45,416 bases of DNA from an uncultured beta proteobacterium (GTDB lineage Bacteria > Pseudomonadota > Gammaproteobacteria > Burkholderiales > Burkholderiaceae_C). The stretch lies in contig CAIWNX010000224.1 of the NCBI GenBank assembly GCA_903914175.1, positions 1 through 45,416 of the forward strand, in the 5' to 3' direction. The position numbers were made by a program, and so were the translations under genes. Below, piece after piece: positions 25,930-35,458 of the stretch; positions within the stretch are counted from its first letter, which is position 1; the number at the start of each line of letters is the position of its first letter. The notes beneath the pieces were generated by a model that saw nothing but the letters and a program-made list of their open reading frames with translations, was not told where the DNA came from and ran no database searches.

Positions 25930-28900
25930 TGAAGACGCTGCGCCGCATCCTGCTCGTCGTCGCCAGCCTGTTGCTGGCGCTGCTGCTGGGCGTGGCGGCC
26001 TTGTGGTCCTGGAGCGGCGGCGACACCTCGCTGGCTACCACACTGAACCAGATCACTCGCCTGCTGCCGGCCGGACAGACACTGGAATTCAAGGACGTCA
26101 AAGGCTCGCTGCGCAGCGGCGGGCACATCGGCTGGCTGCGCTGGCAGCAGGGTCAGCTCAGCGTCCAGGCCACGGACCTGACAAGCGATTGGGTCGCCGG
26201 CAGCGTATGGGCGGGCGAACTGCGCCTGACGCGCCTGCGCATTGGTCAGGTGCGCATCGATGACCGGCGCGCTGCCACAACGCCGACACCGCCGGCCGAC
26301 CTGCGCCTGCCCTTTCGGGTCGACGCGCAAGTATCAGTGGCAGCACTGGAGTGGGTCGGGCCACCCGCGCTGCAGCTCACGAATCTGGCCGGGCACTACC
26401 GCTTTGACGGCCAGGCACACCGGCTCGATGACGGCAGCGCGCAGATGGCAGCCGGCAGCTATCACTTCAGCGGCCGGCTGGAAGCGCAAGCGCCGATGCA
26501 ACTGGTCGCGCAATTGCAGGGCAGCGTGCAAACCACGCTGCCGTCGAGTCGCCAAAGCCTGCATCTGGACGCCTTGCTTGACGTGAAGGGGCAACTTACG
26601 GGCCGCGACGCAACGCTGCAATTGCAGGCTCGACTCGTACCCGAGAAGGGCGCTACACCCGATGCGGCGATGCAGGGCAATTTGGTGGCGACCTTGCAGC
26701 CGTGGCAGGCGCAGGCCATCGTCAGCGCCACGGCGCAGTGGCAGGCCCTGAACCTGGCCGCGCTGTGGCCGCAGGCACCGCAGACCCGGCTGAGCGGCAG
26801 CACCCGGGTCACGCCCGCCGGCCCCGGCTGGCAGGCCATCGTCGAACTCACGAACACGCAAGCGGGCGCATGGAACCAGCGACGTCTGCCGCTCGACAGT
26901 CTGCAGGGCACGCTGGCATTCACGCAGGGGCAGTGGGTGGTCGAGTCGCTGCAGGCCAGCGCCGGTGGCGGCCACATCAGGGCGCAGGGCATCGTTGACA
27001 ACCCCGCCACAAGGACCGGCGCTCACGCGGGCTGGCAAGGCAGTGCCACACTGCAGGGTGTGAACCCGGCGGCCATCGACTCACGACTGGCGGCGACCCG
27101 GCTGGACGGCCGGCTGACCGCGCAGCAGACGCCCGCCGGCATTGCCTTTGACGCGCAACTGCAGACCGGCGCCGCGCAAAGCACGGCGACCAGCGGCGCG
27201 CTGGCCGGGCTTCGCCTCAAGACGATGCAGGCGCGCGGCCTGTGGCTGGCGCCGGCACTGCGCATCGACACGCTCTCGCTGCAAACCGACGACGCGCAGT
27301 TGCAGGGACAGCTCAAGTACCAGACCGACACGCGTGCACTCGCGGCCCAGCTCGACCTGACCCTGCCCGGCGCCCGCGCCACGCTGGCAGGCGAGATGGC
27401 GAGCAGCCGTGGACAAGGCGATATCAGCATCCAGATCAGCGACGCCGCCCAGGCCCGGCAATGGCTGGCGCGCTGGCCCGGCAGCCCGGCCACGCCCAGC
27501 GGCACCGCGCTGGCGGGCAGCGCCAGTCTGAACGGCCACTGGCAAGGCGGATGGCAAGGCCAGGGCCGCAACCTGCAGATCGAGGCCCGCATGCAGTCCG
27601 ACCAACTCACGCTGCGCGGCGAGCGACAGGATGCCGCGCAGGCCTGGCGTCTGCTCGGGTTGCAGCTCGACCTCTCGGGCACGCTCAGCGCTTGGAAACT
27701 CAAGACACAGACCCAGGCCGAACAGGCCGGGCGTCACTTCGCGCTCGCGGCGCAAGCGCATGGCACGCAAGGTAGCGACGGCCTTTGGCAGGCCGAGCTG
27801 GAGAGCGCACAGCTAAGCGCGCACGGCAGCGTCGCGGCAGACCTCTGGACGCTGCAACTGGAGCGCAGCCTGCCGCTGCGCTGGCAACGCAGTGCAGCGC
27901 TGAGCACGCTCGACATCGGCGCCGGCAGCGCCCGGCTGAGCGCCGCGCTGCCCGGACTGGCGGTCATGAGCTGGCAGGACGCGCACTGGTCGCAGCAGGG
28001 CCGGCGCAGCGACTGGCACACGCAGGGCTCGGTGCAAGGCCTGCCGCTGGCCTGGCTGGACCGGCTCGGCCAGACCGCCATGGCCAGCATGGGCGTCAGC
28101 GGCGACCTGCTGCTGGGCGGGCAGTGGGACGCATCCGGCGGCGCCGCGCTGCAGGTGCGCGCGACGCTGCAGCGCAGCAGCGGCGATCTGCTACTGCAGA
28201 CCGGCGACGCCAATCTCGGCACACTGCGCGCCGGCATCAGCGATGCGCGCCTGGTGCTGAGCGCCGACGGCGAGCGCCTGACAAGCAGCCTGCGCTGGGC
28301 CAGCGAGCGCGCCGGTCAGGTGCAGGCGGACTTCAGCAGCCGGCTGCTGCGCCAGGACGAGGGCTGGAGCTGGCCCATGGATGCGCCCTTGAGCGGCACA
28401 CTGAACGCCCAACTGCCGCCGCTGACCAACTGGTCGCGGCTGGCGCCGCCAGGCTGGCGCTTGCGCGGCACACTGGAAGCCCGGGCCGAACTCTCCGGCA
28501 CGCGCCGCGCACCCCAGTGGCACGGCACGCTGCTGGCGCAAGACCTGGCGGTGAGCTCGGTTGTGGACGGCATCGATTTCAGCAAAGGCACGCTGCGCGC
28601 CAAGCTCAACGGCCAGCGCATGGACATCCTCGAATTCAAGGTCGCCGGCGCCGGCACCAGCAACCCGGGCTCGCTGTCGGCCACCGGCTCGGTGGAGTGG
28701 CCAGCCGCCAGCGACGCAGCCGCGACACTGCGCTCGCGCTTGCACATGGCGCTCGATTTCCAGGCCGATGCCCTGCGCGTCAGCGCTATGGCCGACCGGC
28801 GGCTGGTGCTCTCAGGCCAGGTCTCGGCAAGACTCGCCGACGCGCGGCTGACCGTGCGCGGCAAGCTCAGGGCCGATCAGGCCTTGTTCGTCCTGCCCGA

Positions 28901-29741
28901 AGACACCGCGCCGCGCCTGGGTGACGATGTGAAGCTGCGCAGCACGCGCATTGGCACAGCGCCCCGCAGCAGCCCCGGCGCAACCGCCGCGATGCCCTCC
29001 AGCCCCGGCGGCGTAACGCCCGATGTGGTCGTCAGCCTGGACTTTGGGCCGCGCTTTCAGGTGAGCGGTCACGGCCTGGCGACGCGGCTGGGCGGCGAGC
29101 TCGAATTGCGCAGTGGCGGCGATTCGGGACGCACGCCGCGACTGATCGGCGAGTTGCGCGCGCTGGGTGGAACTTACAAGGCCTACGGGCAGCAGCTAAC
29201 GATCGAGGAAGGCGTGCTGCGCTTCAGCGGACCGTACGACAACCCGGCGCTCGACATCCTGGCGATCCGCCCGCAACTGCAGCAACGGGTGGGCGTGCGC
29301 ATCAGCGGCAGCGTGCTGTCGCCGATCGTGCGGCTGTACGCGGACCCCGATCTGCCCGACGCTGAAAAATTGTCCTGGCTGGTGCTCGGTCGCGCGCCCG
29401 TCAACGGCGGCAGCGAAGCCGCCATGCTGCAGCAGGCGGCGCTCTCGCTGCTCGGCGGCAAGGACAAGGGCGTTGGCGGCGGCCTGGCCAATGCGTTCGG
29501 ACTCGACCAGTTGTCGTTCGGCAGCAGCGCCAACAGCAGCACCGGCACGAGCACGAGCGAAACCACCGTAACGCTCGGCAAGAACATCGCGCGCAACTTC
29601 TACGTCGCCTACGAACGCAGCCTGACCAGCGCCCTGGGCAGCTTCTACATCTTCTACGAACTGTCACGCCAGTTCACGCTGCGCGCCCAGACCGGCGAAC
29701 AAAGCACGCTGGATCTGATCTTCACACTGCGCTACGACTGA
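25929..29741 (+). CDS. tamB: TamB, translocation and assembly module inner membrane component
   Basis: A 1270-residue AsmA-like protein. The N terminus is a single membrane anchor (ILLVVASLLLALLLGVAAL, about 7-25), followed by a very long, low-complexity beta-rich periplasmic region (Gln/Ala/Ser/Trp-rich; many LQ and WQ steps) that forms the family's groove. The C-terminal TamB domain (about 920-1270) is well conserved, with LSWLVLGRAPVNGG, KNIARNFYVAYERSL and the final LIFTLRYD. It spans the periplasm and works with TamA. The ATG overlaps the tamA stop by one base, so translation is coupled. Length is like that of the E. coli protein (1259). Confidence 0.92.
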   Translation: MKTLRRILLVVASLLLALLLGVAALWSWSGGDTSLATTLNQITRLLPAGQTLEFKDVKGSLRSGGHIGWLRWQQGQLSVQATDLTSDWVAGSVWAGELRLTRLRIGQVRIDDRRAATTPTPPADLRLPFRVDAQVSVAALEWVGPPALQLTNLAGHYRFDGQAHRLDDGSAQMAAGSYHFSGRLEAQAPMQLVAQLQGSVQTTLPSSRQSLHLDALLDVKGQLTGRDATLQLQARLVPEKGATPDAAMQGNLVATLQPWQAQAIVSATAQWQALNLAALWPQAPQTRLSGSTRVTPAGPGWQAIVELTNTQAGAWNQRRLPLDSLQGTLAFTQGQWVVESLQASAGGGHIRAQGIVDNPATRTGAHAGWQGSATLQGVNPAAIDSRLAATRLDGRLTAQQTPAGIAFDAQLQTGAAQSTATSGALAGLRLKTMQARGLWLAPALRIDTLSLQTDDAQLQGQLKYQTDTRALAAQLDLTLPGARATLAGEMASSRGQGDISIQISDAAQARQWLARWPGSPATPSGTALAGSASLNGHWQGGWQGQGRNLQIEARMQSDQLTLRGERQDAAQAWRLLGLQLDLSGTLSAWKLKTQTQAEQAGRHFALAAQAHGTQGSDGLWQAELESAQLSAHGSVAADLWTLQLERSLPLRWQRSAALSTLDIGAGSARLSAALPGLAVMSWQDAHWSQQGRRSDWHTQGSVQGLPLAWLDRLGQTAMASMGVSGDLLLGGQWDASGGAALQVRATLQRSSGDLLLQTGDANLGTLRAGISDARLVLSADGERLTSSLRWASERAGQVQADFSSRLLRQDEGWSWPMDAPLSGTLNAQLPPLTNWSRLAPPGWRLRGTLEARAELSGTRRAPQWHGTLLAQDLAVSSVVDGIDFSKGTLRAKLNGQRMDILEFKVAGAGTSNPGSLSATGSVEWPAASDAAATLRSRLHMALDFQADALRVSAMADRRLVLSGQVSARLADARLTVRGKLRADQALFVLPEDTAPRLGDDVKLRSTRIGTAPRSSPGATAAMPSSPGGVTPDVVVSLDFGPRFQVSGHGLATRLGGELELRSGGDSGRTPRLIGELRALGGTYKAYGQQLTIEEGVLRFSGPYDNPALDILAIRPQLQQRVGVRISGSVLSPIVRLYADPDLPDAEKLSWLVLGRAPVNGGSEAAMLQQAALSLLGGKDKGVGGGLANAFGLDQLSFGSSANSSTGTSTSETTVTLGKNIARNFYVAYERSLTSALGSFYIFYELSRQFTLRAQTGEQSTLDLIFTLRYD

Positions 29742-29758
29742 GCGCCCGGGCACGAGCC

Positions 29759-30744
29759 ATGCCGACGAGTCGGACCAGACCGCAGACTGTTTCGCGCAAG
29801 GCGCTGGCGGGACTGACCCTGATCGTGCTGCTGCTTCACTTGCTGCTGCAGGATGATTCGCCGACCCTTGCCCCGAATACGCCAGCGCCGGTGCCGGCAT
29901 TCAGCACCCGGGCACTCGAACCGGTCGACGCCCGGGCAGATGCGCCGACAGCAAGGCAGCCCGGCGTCAAGCGTCCGGCTCCGTCCCCGCGCAAGGCCGA
30001 CGAGTCGCCCGCCACGGCGGGCACTGAACCAAGCGCAACGAACGCGGGCGCGACCCCCATTGCGACGACAGCACCCGCAACCGAGGTGGCTGCGCCCACC
30101 ATGGTTGCGCAGGCGCCGCGCGAAACTGCGAGCCCGGAGCGCGCCTACCGGGTCCCGGGCGCAGCGCTACTCCAGTACGACGTCAAAGGCAGCAAGTTTC
30201 CCTACAACCTGCGGGCCGAACTGTTATGGCAGCCCGACGGCACCCATTACGACGCCCGACTGACTTTCAGTGCCGGGCCCCTGCCGGTCATGCGCCAGCG
30301 CGGTTTTCGGACAAGAAACGCAGCGAGGTCGCGGCCCACTTCGTGCGCGAGCAGGGCAAGATCACCTTCAGCGCCAACACCCCGGACGCGCCACTGCTCG
30401 ACGGCGCGCAGGACCGCCTGAGCATCCTGCTGCAACTGGCGGCCATGCTGGCCGGCAACGCCGAGGCCTACCCGCAGGCCAGCACGCTGACACTGCCGGT
30501 TGTCGGGCCGCGCGATTCCGATCTCTGGCTGTTTACCGTCGAGAACCTGGAGACACAGGCCTTGCCCGGCGGCGAGCTAGCAGCCCTGAAACTGATGCGC
30601 AACCCGCGCCGCGCGTTTGACCAGAAGGTCTAACTGTGGCTGGCGCCGTCATTGGGCTACCTGCCGGTGCGCATGCGCATCACGGACGCCAACAGCGAGT
30701 TTCTCGACCAGCAATGGCTGTCCGGCCAGCCAGCGACGCCCTGA
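29759..30744 (+). pseudogene. DUF3108 domain protein, disrupted by a frameshift and a nonsense codon
   Basis: The first 180 residues read in one frame from the ATG at 29759: a membrane anchor (LTLIVLLLHLLLQ), a Pro/Ala/Thr-rich linker (about 35-130), then the domain start RVPGAALLQYDVKG and FPYNLRAELLWQPDG. Around 30285-30296 the homologous reading moves to the next frame, which continues APARFSDKKRSEVAAHF and AQDRLSILLQLAAMLAG, so some residues are lost and the frame is shifted. That second frame meets TAA at 30631-30633, but the text after the stop (LWLAPSLGYLPVRMRIT, then a TGA at 30742) still reads as the family's C terminus; the family usually has Glu at the stop position. Two independent lesions make sequencing error unlikely. 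The family's function is unknown. Confidence 0.82.
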
Positions 30745-30832
30745 GCGCGGAAGGGGCCGAGGCAGCAGGCCCTTGAAATTGGCGTGAGTGCGACCAAGTG
30801 TGGTGCAATGACGATTAAAGGATAATTGATCC

Positions 30833-31144
30833 ATGCACACGCTTTACGACTCTGACACCTACTCGGTGACGCACATGCTGGCCAATGCAGTAGCCACCGA
30901 CGTGACCGACGAAAACGACAGCGAGCGCATCGCGCAGTTGCTGCTGGTGCCGGCGCTGGCGCGCCACGGCTTCGAGATCGTGGACAAACGTTCGGGCAAG
31001 GAGGTCTACCTCGACGGCTCGTGGGCAGAACTGTTCCAGCGCCACATCTCGGCCTGGCAGGAAAAGACGCCAACCCAGGAAGAGGTTGAAGAAACGCTCG
31101 AGCAATACGCCGAACTGGCGCAGAACCCGGTGCTGGTTCACTGA
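30833..31144 (+). CDS. DUF3567 domain protein
   Basis: A 103-residue acidic protein of the DUF3567 family, which I know only from Burkholderiales and relatives. The central GFEIVDKRSGKEVYLDGSWAELF and the ending TPTQEEVEETLEQYAEL fit the family. No signal peptide, membrane segment or known catalytic motif is visible; the function is unknown. AAAGGA at 30817-30822 lies 10 nt before the ATG and may be its ribosome binding site; a GATAAT just upstream of the start codon could be a -10 but has no convincing -35. Confidence 0.8.
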   Translation: MHTLYDSDTYSVTHMLANAVATDVTDENDSERIAQLLLVPALARHGFEIVDKRSGKEVYLDGSWAELFQRHISAWQEKTPTQEEVEETLEQYAELAQNPVLVH

Positions 31145-31200
31145 CCGGCCGAGTCCCGCGCTAGGCCTGCCGCGGGACTCTGCGGCGACAATGCAGGCCT

Positions 31201-32049
31201 ATGAAACCTGTTTACATCCTGACCCTGTCCTGCCCGGACCGCCTCGGACTTGTGCATGCCGTCTCGGGCTTCCTTCTGGAGCGCGGCGGCAACATCGAAG
31301 AAGCCGCCCAGTACAACGACCATGACACGGGTCTCTTCTTCATGCGCGTCCAGTTTGCCTGCGGCGAGCTCACGCCGGAGGACCTGAAGATGCAGCTGGA
31401 TTCGTTTGCTCGGCCCTTCGAAATGAGGTGGGGTTTGCACGCCGTGGCGCAGCCGATGCGCGCCGTACTCATGGTCAGCAAGGAGGGGCATTGCCTCAAC
31501 GACTTGCTGTTTCGCTGGAAGAGCGGCCTGCTCGCGCTCGACATCCGCGCCATCATCTCGAACCACCGCGAGTTTTACCAGCTCGCGGCCAGCTACAACG
31601 TGCCGTTTCATCACCTGCCGGTGACCGCCGCAACCAAGGCGCAGGCCGAGGCCCGCCAGTACGAGATCATCGAGGCCGAGCAGGCCGAGCTGGTTGTGCT
31701 GGCGCGCTACATGCAGGTGCTCAGCGACGACCTGTGCCGCAAGCTCTCAGGCCGCGCCATCAACATCCACCACTCGTTCCTGCCGAGCTTCAAGGGTGCC
31801 AAACCCTACTACCAGGCGCATGATCGCGGCGTGAAACTGATCGGCGCCACCGCCCACTACGTGACGGCGGACCTCGACGAAGGCCCGATCATCGAGCAGG
31901 ATGTGGCGCGGGTCGATCACAGCCGCACGGTCGAGGATCTGACGGCACTGGGCCGCGACACCGAGAGCCAGGTACTGGCGCGCGCGGTCAAGTGGCACAG
32001 CGAACACCGCGTCCTCATCAACGGTCACAAGACCGTGATTTTCAGATAG
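31201..32049 (+). CDS. purU: formyltetrahydrofolate deformylase
   Basis: A 282-residue enzyme that hydrolyses 10-formyltetrahydrofolate to formate and tetrahydrofolate, supplying formate for purine synthesis and balancing the one-carbon pool. The N-terminal ACT-like domain (1-85; TLSCPDRLGLVHAVSGFL) binds regulators, and the C-terminal formyltransferase-fold domain holds the catalytic segment, including SNHREF, HHSFLPSFKGAKPYYQA and GATAHYVTADLDEGPII. The length and all core motifs are normal. It is convergent with the enoyl-CoA hydratase gene; a GC hairpin lies between them. Confidence 0.96.
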   Translation: MKPVYILTLSCPDRLGLVHAVSGFLLERGGNIEEAAQYNDHDTGLFFMRVQFACGELTPEDLKMQLDSFARPFEMRWGLHAVAQPMRAVLMVSKEGHCLNDLLFRWKSGLLALDIRAIISNHREFYQLAASYNVPFHHLPVTAATKAQAEARQYEIIEAEQAELVVLARYMQVLSDDLCRKLSGRAINIHHSFLPSFKGAKPYYQAHDRGVKLIGATAHYVTADLDEGPIIEQDVARVDHSRTVEDLTALGRDTESQVLARAVKWHSEHRVLINGHKTVIFR

Positions 32050-32101
32050 CCCCCACGCTAGTGGCTACGCCGCTCTTCGAGAACGCTTCGCGTACTGCGC
32101 T

Positions 32102-32116
32102 GCCCCCGGAGGGGGC
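32102..32116. terminator. GC-rich hairpin between convergent purU and enoyl-CoA hydratase genes
   Basis: GCCCCC (32102-32107), a 3-nt loop and GGGGGC (32111-32116) form a perfect 6-bp stem between two convergent genes. There is no T-run on either strand, so it is either a weak bidirectional terminator or a copy of an extragenic palindrome, as is common between convergent genes in this group of bacteria. Confidence 0.45.
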
Positions 32117-32157
32117 TAATCTTCCCTTGCGGGGCTGACCGCCAAGCGGTTCAGAGC

Positions 32158-32970
32158 CTAGGGCCGGCCCGGCGGAAGATTGTTTGCGCTGGCATCTGCA
32201 CCCTGCGTGTACTGCGCGTGGCGCTTTTCGAGGAAGGCCCTTATGCCTTCCTGCGCATCGGGTGTCATCGCCGCTGTGGCCATCAATTCGACAGCGTAAC
32301 GGTAAGCAGCGTCCTGCGGCAGATCGATCTGGCGGTAGAAGCCCTGCTTGCCCAGCGCCTTGGACAGGGCGCTGCCGCGCGTGGCGCGCGTGATCAGATC
32401 GAGCGTTGCCGCCTCCAGCTGATCGGCTGGCACGGCCCGGTTGATCATGCCCCACTGCACGGCTGTTACGGCGTCGATGGCGTCGCCCGTGAACGCCATC
32501 TCGAGCGCGCGCTTGCGGCCCAGATTGCGCGCCAGCGCCACCAGCGGCGTATGGCAGAACAGGCCGCCCTTGCCGCCCGGGATGGCAAACCCTGCACTGT
32601 CAGCGGCCACCGCGAGGTCGCAACTCGCAACCAGTTGGCAGCCCGCTGCCGTGGCCAGCGCATGAACGCGGGCGATCACCACCTGCGGCATCGCCTGGAT
32701 GGCGTCCATCATCGCGGTACAAACGGCAAACAACTCGCGCGCCTGCTCGAGCGTGGCGCCGGCCATGTCGCCAAAGTTGTGGCCGGCGCTGAACACCGGT
32801 CCGTTGGCAGCCAGGATCACGCCGCGTGCCTCGCTCCTGGCCACAGCCTGCAAGGCCTGCGTCAACTCGAGCATGACCGCCATCGCCAGCGCGTTGCGCT
32901 TTTCCGGACGGTTCAGTGTGATGGTGGTGATCGGACCATCGACCGACATGAGAAGGTGTTCGTACTTCAT
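32158..32970 (-). CDS. enoyl-CoA hydratase/isomerase family protein, catalytic glutamates replaced
   Basis: A 270-residue crotonase-fold protein starting at the ATG at 32970. The oxyanion-hole segments are visible: FSAGHNFGDM (about 60-69) and AAGCQLVASCDLAVAAD (about 109-124). At the two positions that hold the catalytic glutamates of mitochondrial enoyl-CoA hydratase, this protein has Gln112 (in CQLV) and Gly132 (in IPGGKG). It therefore resembles the ECHDC3-like subgroup, whose reaction is unclear, more than a true hydratase. Its start overlaps the psd stop by 4 bp (ATGA), suggesting coupled expression with phospholipid synthesis. Confidence 0.85.
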   Translation of the reverse strand: MKYEHLLMSVDGPITTITLNRPEKRNALAMAVMLELTQALQAVARSEARGVILAANGPVFSAGHNFGDMAGATLEQARELFAVCTAMMDAIQAMPQVVIARVHALATAAGCQLVASCDLAVAADSAGFAIPGGKGGLFCHTPLVALARNLGRKRALEMAFTGDAIDAVTAVQWGMINRAVPADQLEAATLDLITRATRGSALSKALGKQGFYRQIDLPQDAAYRYAVELMATAAMTPDAQEGIRAFLEKRHAQYTQGADASANNLPPGRP

Positions 32971-33827
32971 GTGAATATTGTGGCAGAGCGGTGCGTCATG
33001 GCCTCGCCCATGCGGATCGCACGCCCCGGCGCCCAGGCCGGGTTGAATTGCAACGGGCCCTTGGGAAACAGCAGCACCACGGTCGAACCCAGCAGGAAGC
33101 GGCCCATCTCCTGGCCCTGCGCCAGCGACACGTCCTGCTGCGCGTAGTCCCATTGCCGGATCATCCCGCTGCGCTCGGCGTTCACAACGCCATGCCAGAC
33201 CGTGGCCATGCTGCCGACTATGGTGGCACCGACCAGCACCAGTGCAAACGGGCCGAGCGCCGAATCAAAGATGCTGACCACGCGCTCGTTGCGTGCAAAC
33301 AGTCCCGGCACGCCGCGCGCCGTTGTCGGGTTGACCGAGAACAACTCACCGGGCACATAGATCATGCGCGTCAGGCGCCCGGCGCAGGGCATGTGGATGC
33401 GGTGGTAGTCACGCGGGCTCAGGTACAACGTGGCAAAGCTGCCGTCGTCGAACTGCGCGGCCAGTTCAGCATCGCCGCCGAGCAGGGCACGGCTCGAATA
33501 GTGGTGGCCCTTGGCCTGAACAATCTGGTCCTTTTTCAGCGCGCCAAACTGGCTGATGGCGCCATCGACCGGGCACAGCAGTTCGGCCTGCGCCAGCGGC
33601 CTGGCACCTTCCTGCAGGGCGCGCGTGAAGAAGTCGTTGAAGCTGGCGTAGCTGGCGATGTCGGGGTTGGCGGCCTCGTCCATGTTCACGCCATAGCGCC
33701 GCACGAACCAGGCGATCAGGGCGGTCGTCATCCGTCCGCCGCGCGCCGAGGCGATGCGTCCGGCCAGGACCGTCAAGGCCTGCTTGGGCAGCAGGTACTG
33801 CGGCAGCACGGCAAGGCGATCGGACAT
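32967..33827 (-). CDS. psd: phosphatidylserine decarboxylase proenzyme
   Basis: A 286-residue inner-membrane-associated enzyme that makes phosphatidylethanolamine, the main phospholipid, by decarboxylating phosphatidylserine. The proenzyme cuts itself at the LGST motif, leaving a pyruvoyl group on Ser248; the likely autocatalytic partners Asp88 (CPVDGA) and His144 (DYHRIHMP) are present. Length fits the E. coli-like type I enzyme. It is translated just upstream of, and overlaps by 4 bp, the enoyl-CoA hydratase-like gene. The ATG at 33827 is 112 bp from the divergent carboxypeptidase start. Confidence 0.96.
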   Translation of the reverse strand: MSDRLAVLPQYLLPKQALTVLAGRIASARGGRMTTALIAWFVRRYGVNMDEAANPDIASYASFNDFFTRALQEGARPLAQAELLCPVDGAISQFGALKKDQIVQAKGHHYSSRALLGGDAELAAQFDDGSFATLYLSPRDYHRIHMPCAGRLTRMIYVPGELFSVNPTTARGVPGLFARNERVVSIFDSALGPFALVLVGATIVGSMATVWHGVVNAERSGMIRQWDYAQQDVSLAQGQEMGRFLLGSTVVLLFPKGPLQFNPAWAPGRAIRMGEAMTHRSATIFT

Positions 33828-33939
33828 GGGTAGCTACCGGTGGTGGGAATGGGCGGGATTGTAGCGAGCGCCTGCGGCCGGCCCCCATGTGACAATGCCG
33901 CGATCGGCCTTGCCCCTGCCACGGATGGAACCTTTGATC

Positions 33940-35430
33940 ATGAATCTTCGCGCCTATGACGCGCTGGTGAGCACCTTCACCCGCCTCTACCGTTATCAGC
34001 ATCTGGGATCCATCGTCGGCTGGGACCAGGCCGCCATGATGCCACCCAAGGGCAACGCAGCACGCGGCGCAGCGCTGGCCGAACTCGAGGTGCTGATGCA
34101 CCAGACGCTGACCGACCCGTCCTTGCCCGACTTGATGGCACGTGCCGTTGACGAAGCGCTCGACGCCGCGCAGGCCGCCAACCTGCGCGAGATGCGGCGC
34201 GACTGGAGGCTGGCCAACCTGTTGCCCGCGCGACTGGTCGAAGCCAAGAGCCTGGCGAGTTCGCGCTGTGAGCACGCCTGGCGCACACAGCGAGCGGAAA
34301 ATGACTGGCCCGGTTTTTTGCTGAACTTTGATGAGGTCGTCAAGCTCGCGCGCGAGGAGGCGCAGTGCCTGTCGCAGCATACGGGCGTGGGCCGCTACGA
34401 GGCGCTGATGGACAAGTTCGAGCCCGGCGCGCGCAGCGCCGACATCGACGCCATCTTCGGCGAGGTGAAAACCTGGCTGCCCGGCATGATCAGCCAGGTG
34501 CGTGACAAGCAGGCCGGCGAAACGCTGATTGCACTGCAAGGCCCGTTCCCGATCGCGCAGCAACGCGAACTGGGGCTCGAACTCATGGCCCTGCTCGGCT
34601 TTGATTTCTCAGCGGGCAGGCTCGACCTCTCGACCCATCCGTTTTGCGGCGGCGTGCCCGAGGACGTGCGCATCACCACGCGCTACAACCCGGACGATTT
34701 CATGCGCAGCCTGATGGGCATTGTTCATGAGACCGGACATGCCCGCTACGAGCAGAATCTGCCGCGCGATGGTGTGCACCTGCCGGTCGGTCGCGCCCGC
34801 TCGATGGGCATCCACGAGAGCCAAAGCCTGTCGTTCGAGATGCAGATCGGGCGCAACCCGGCATTTCTCGCGCTGATCTCGCCCCTGTTGAAGAAGCACC
34901 TCGGCGATCAGGCCGCCTTCGACGCAACCAACCTGGCAGGGCTGTTCTCGCGCGTCAAACCCGGCTTCATCCGTGTCGATGCCGATGAGCTGACGTACCC
35001 GGCACACATCATCCTTCGCTACGAGATCGAGCGTGCGCTGATCGACGGCGAGATCGAGGCCCGCGACATCCCCGCGCTGTGGGATGAAAAGATGATGGCC
35101 TACGTTGGCCTGGACACGCGCGGCAACTACAAGAACGGCTGCCTGCAGGACATTCACTGGCCCGGCGGCAGCTTCGGCTACTTTCCGAGCTACACGCTGG
35201 GCGCCATGTACGCCGCGCAGTACTTCGCGTCGATCCGCCAGACCCAGCCGGATTTCGAAACCCGCATGGCTGCAGGCGATTTGTCACCGCTGTTCGACTG
35301 GTTGGCCACGCACATCTGGAGCCAGGCCAGCCGCTGGGAAACTCGGGAACTGGTTCAGCGCGCGACGGGCGAAGCGCTCAACCCGCAGCATCTGCGCCGG
35401 CATCTGGCGCAGCGCTACCTCGGGGCCTGA
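33940..35430 (+). CDS. M32 family metallocarboxypeptidase
   Basis: A 496-residue protein of peptidase family M32 (thermostable carboxypeptidase Taq type), which removes amino acids from peptide C termini. The zinc site HETGH is at residues 263-267, and the region after it, including SMGIHESQSLSFEMQIGRNP, carries the third ligand Glu and other family residues. A strongly conserved HP-F-G segment (STHPFCGGVPEDVRITTRY, in part) precedes it. The start used is the ATG at 33940 (MNLRAYDALV); another ATG at 33925 and a GTG at 33889 are possible. It probably helps peptide turnover in the cytoplasm. Confidence 0.93.
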   Translation: MNLRAYDALVSTFTRLYRYQHLGSIVGWDQAAMMPPKGNAARGAALAELEVLMHQTLTDPSLPDLMARAVDEALDAAQAANLREMRRDWRLANLLPARLVEAKSLASSRCEHAWRTQRAENDWPGFLLNFDEVVKLAREEAQCLSQHTGVGRYEALMDKFEPGARSADIDAIFGEVKTWLPGMISQVRDKQAGETLIALQGPFPIAQQRELGLELMALLGFDFSAGRLDLSTHPFCGGVPEDVRITTRYNPDDFMRSLMGIVHETGHARYEQNLPRDGVHLPVGRARSMGIHESQSLSFEMQIGRNPAFLALISPLLKKHLGDQAAFDATNLAGLFSRVKPGFIRVDADELTYPAHIILRYEIERALIDGEIEARDIPALWDEKMMAYVGLDTRGNYKNGCLQDIHWPGGSFGYFPSYTLGAMYAAQYFASIRQTQPDFETRMAAGDLSPLFDWLATHIWSQASRWETRELVQRATGEALNPQHLRRHLAQRYLGA

Positions 35431-35458
35431 GGGCACACGTTGCGCTGATGGGCTTGCT

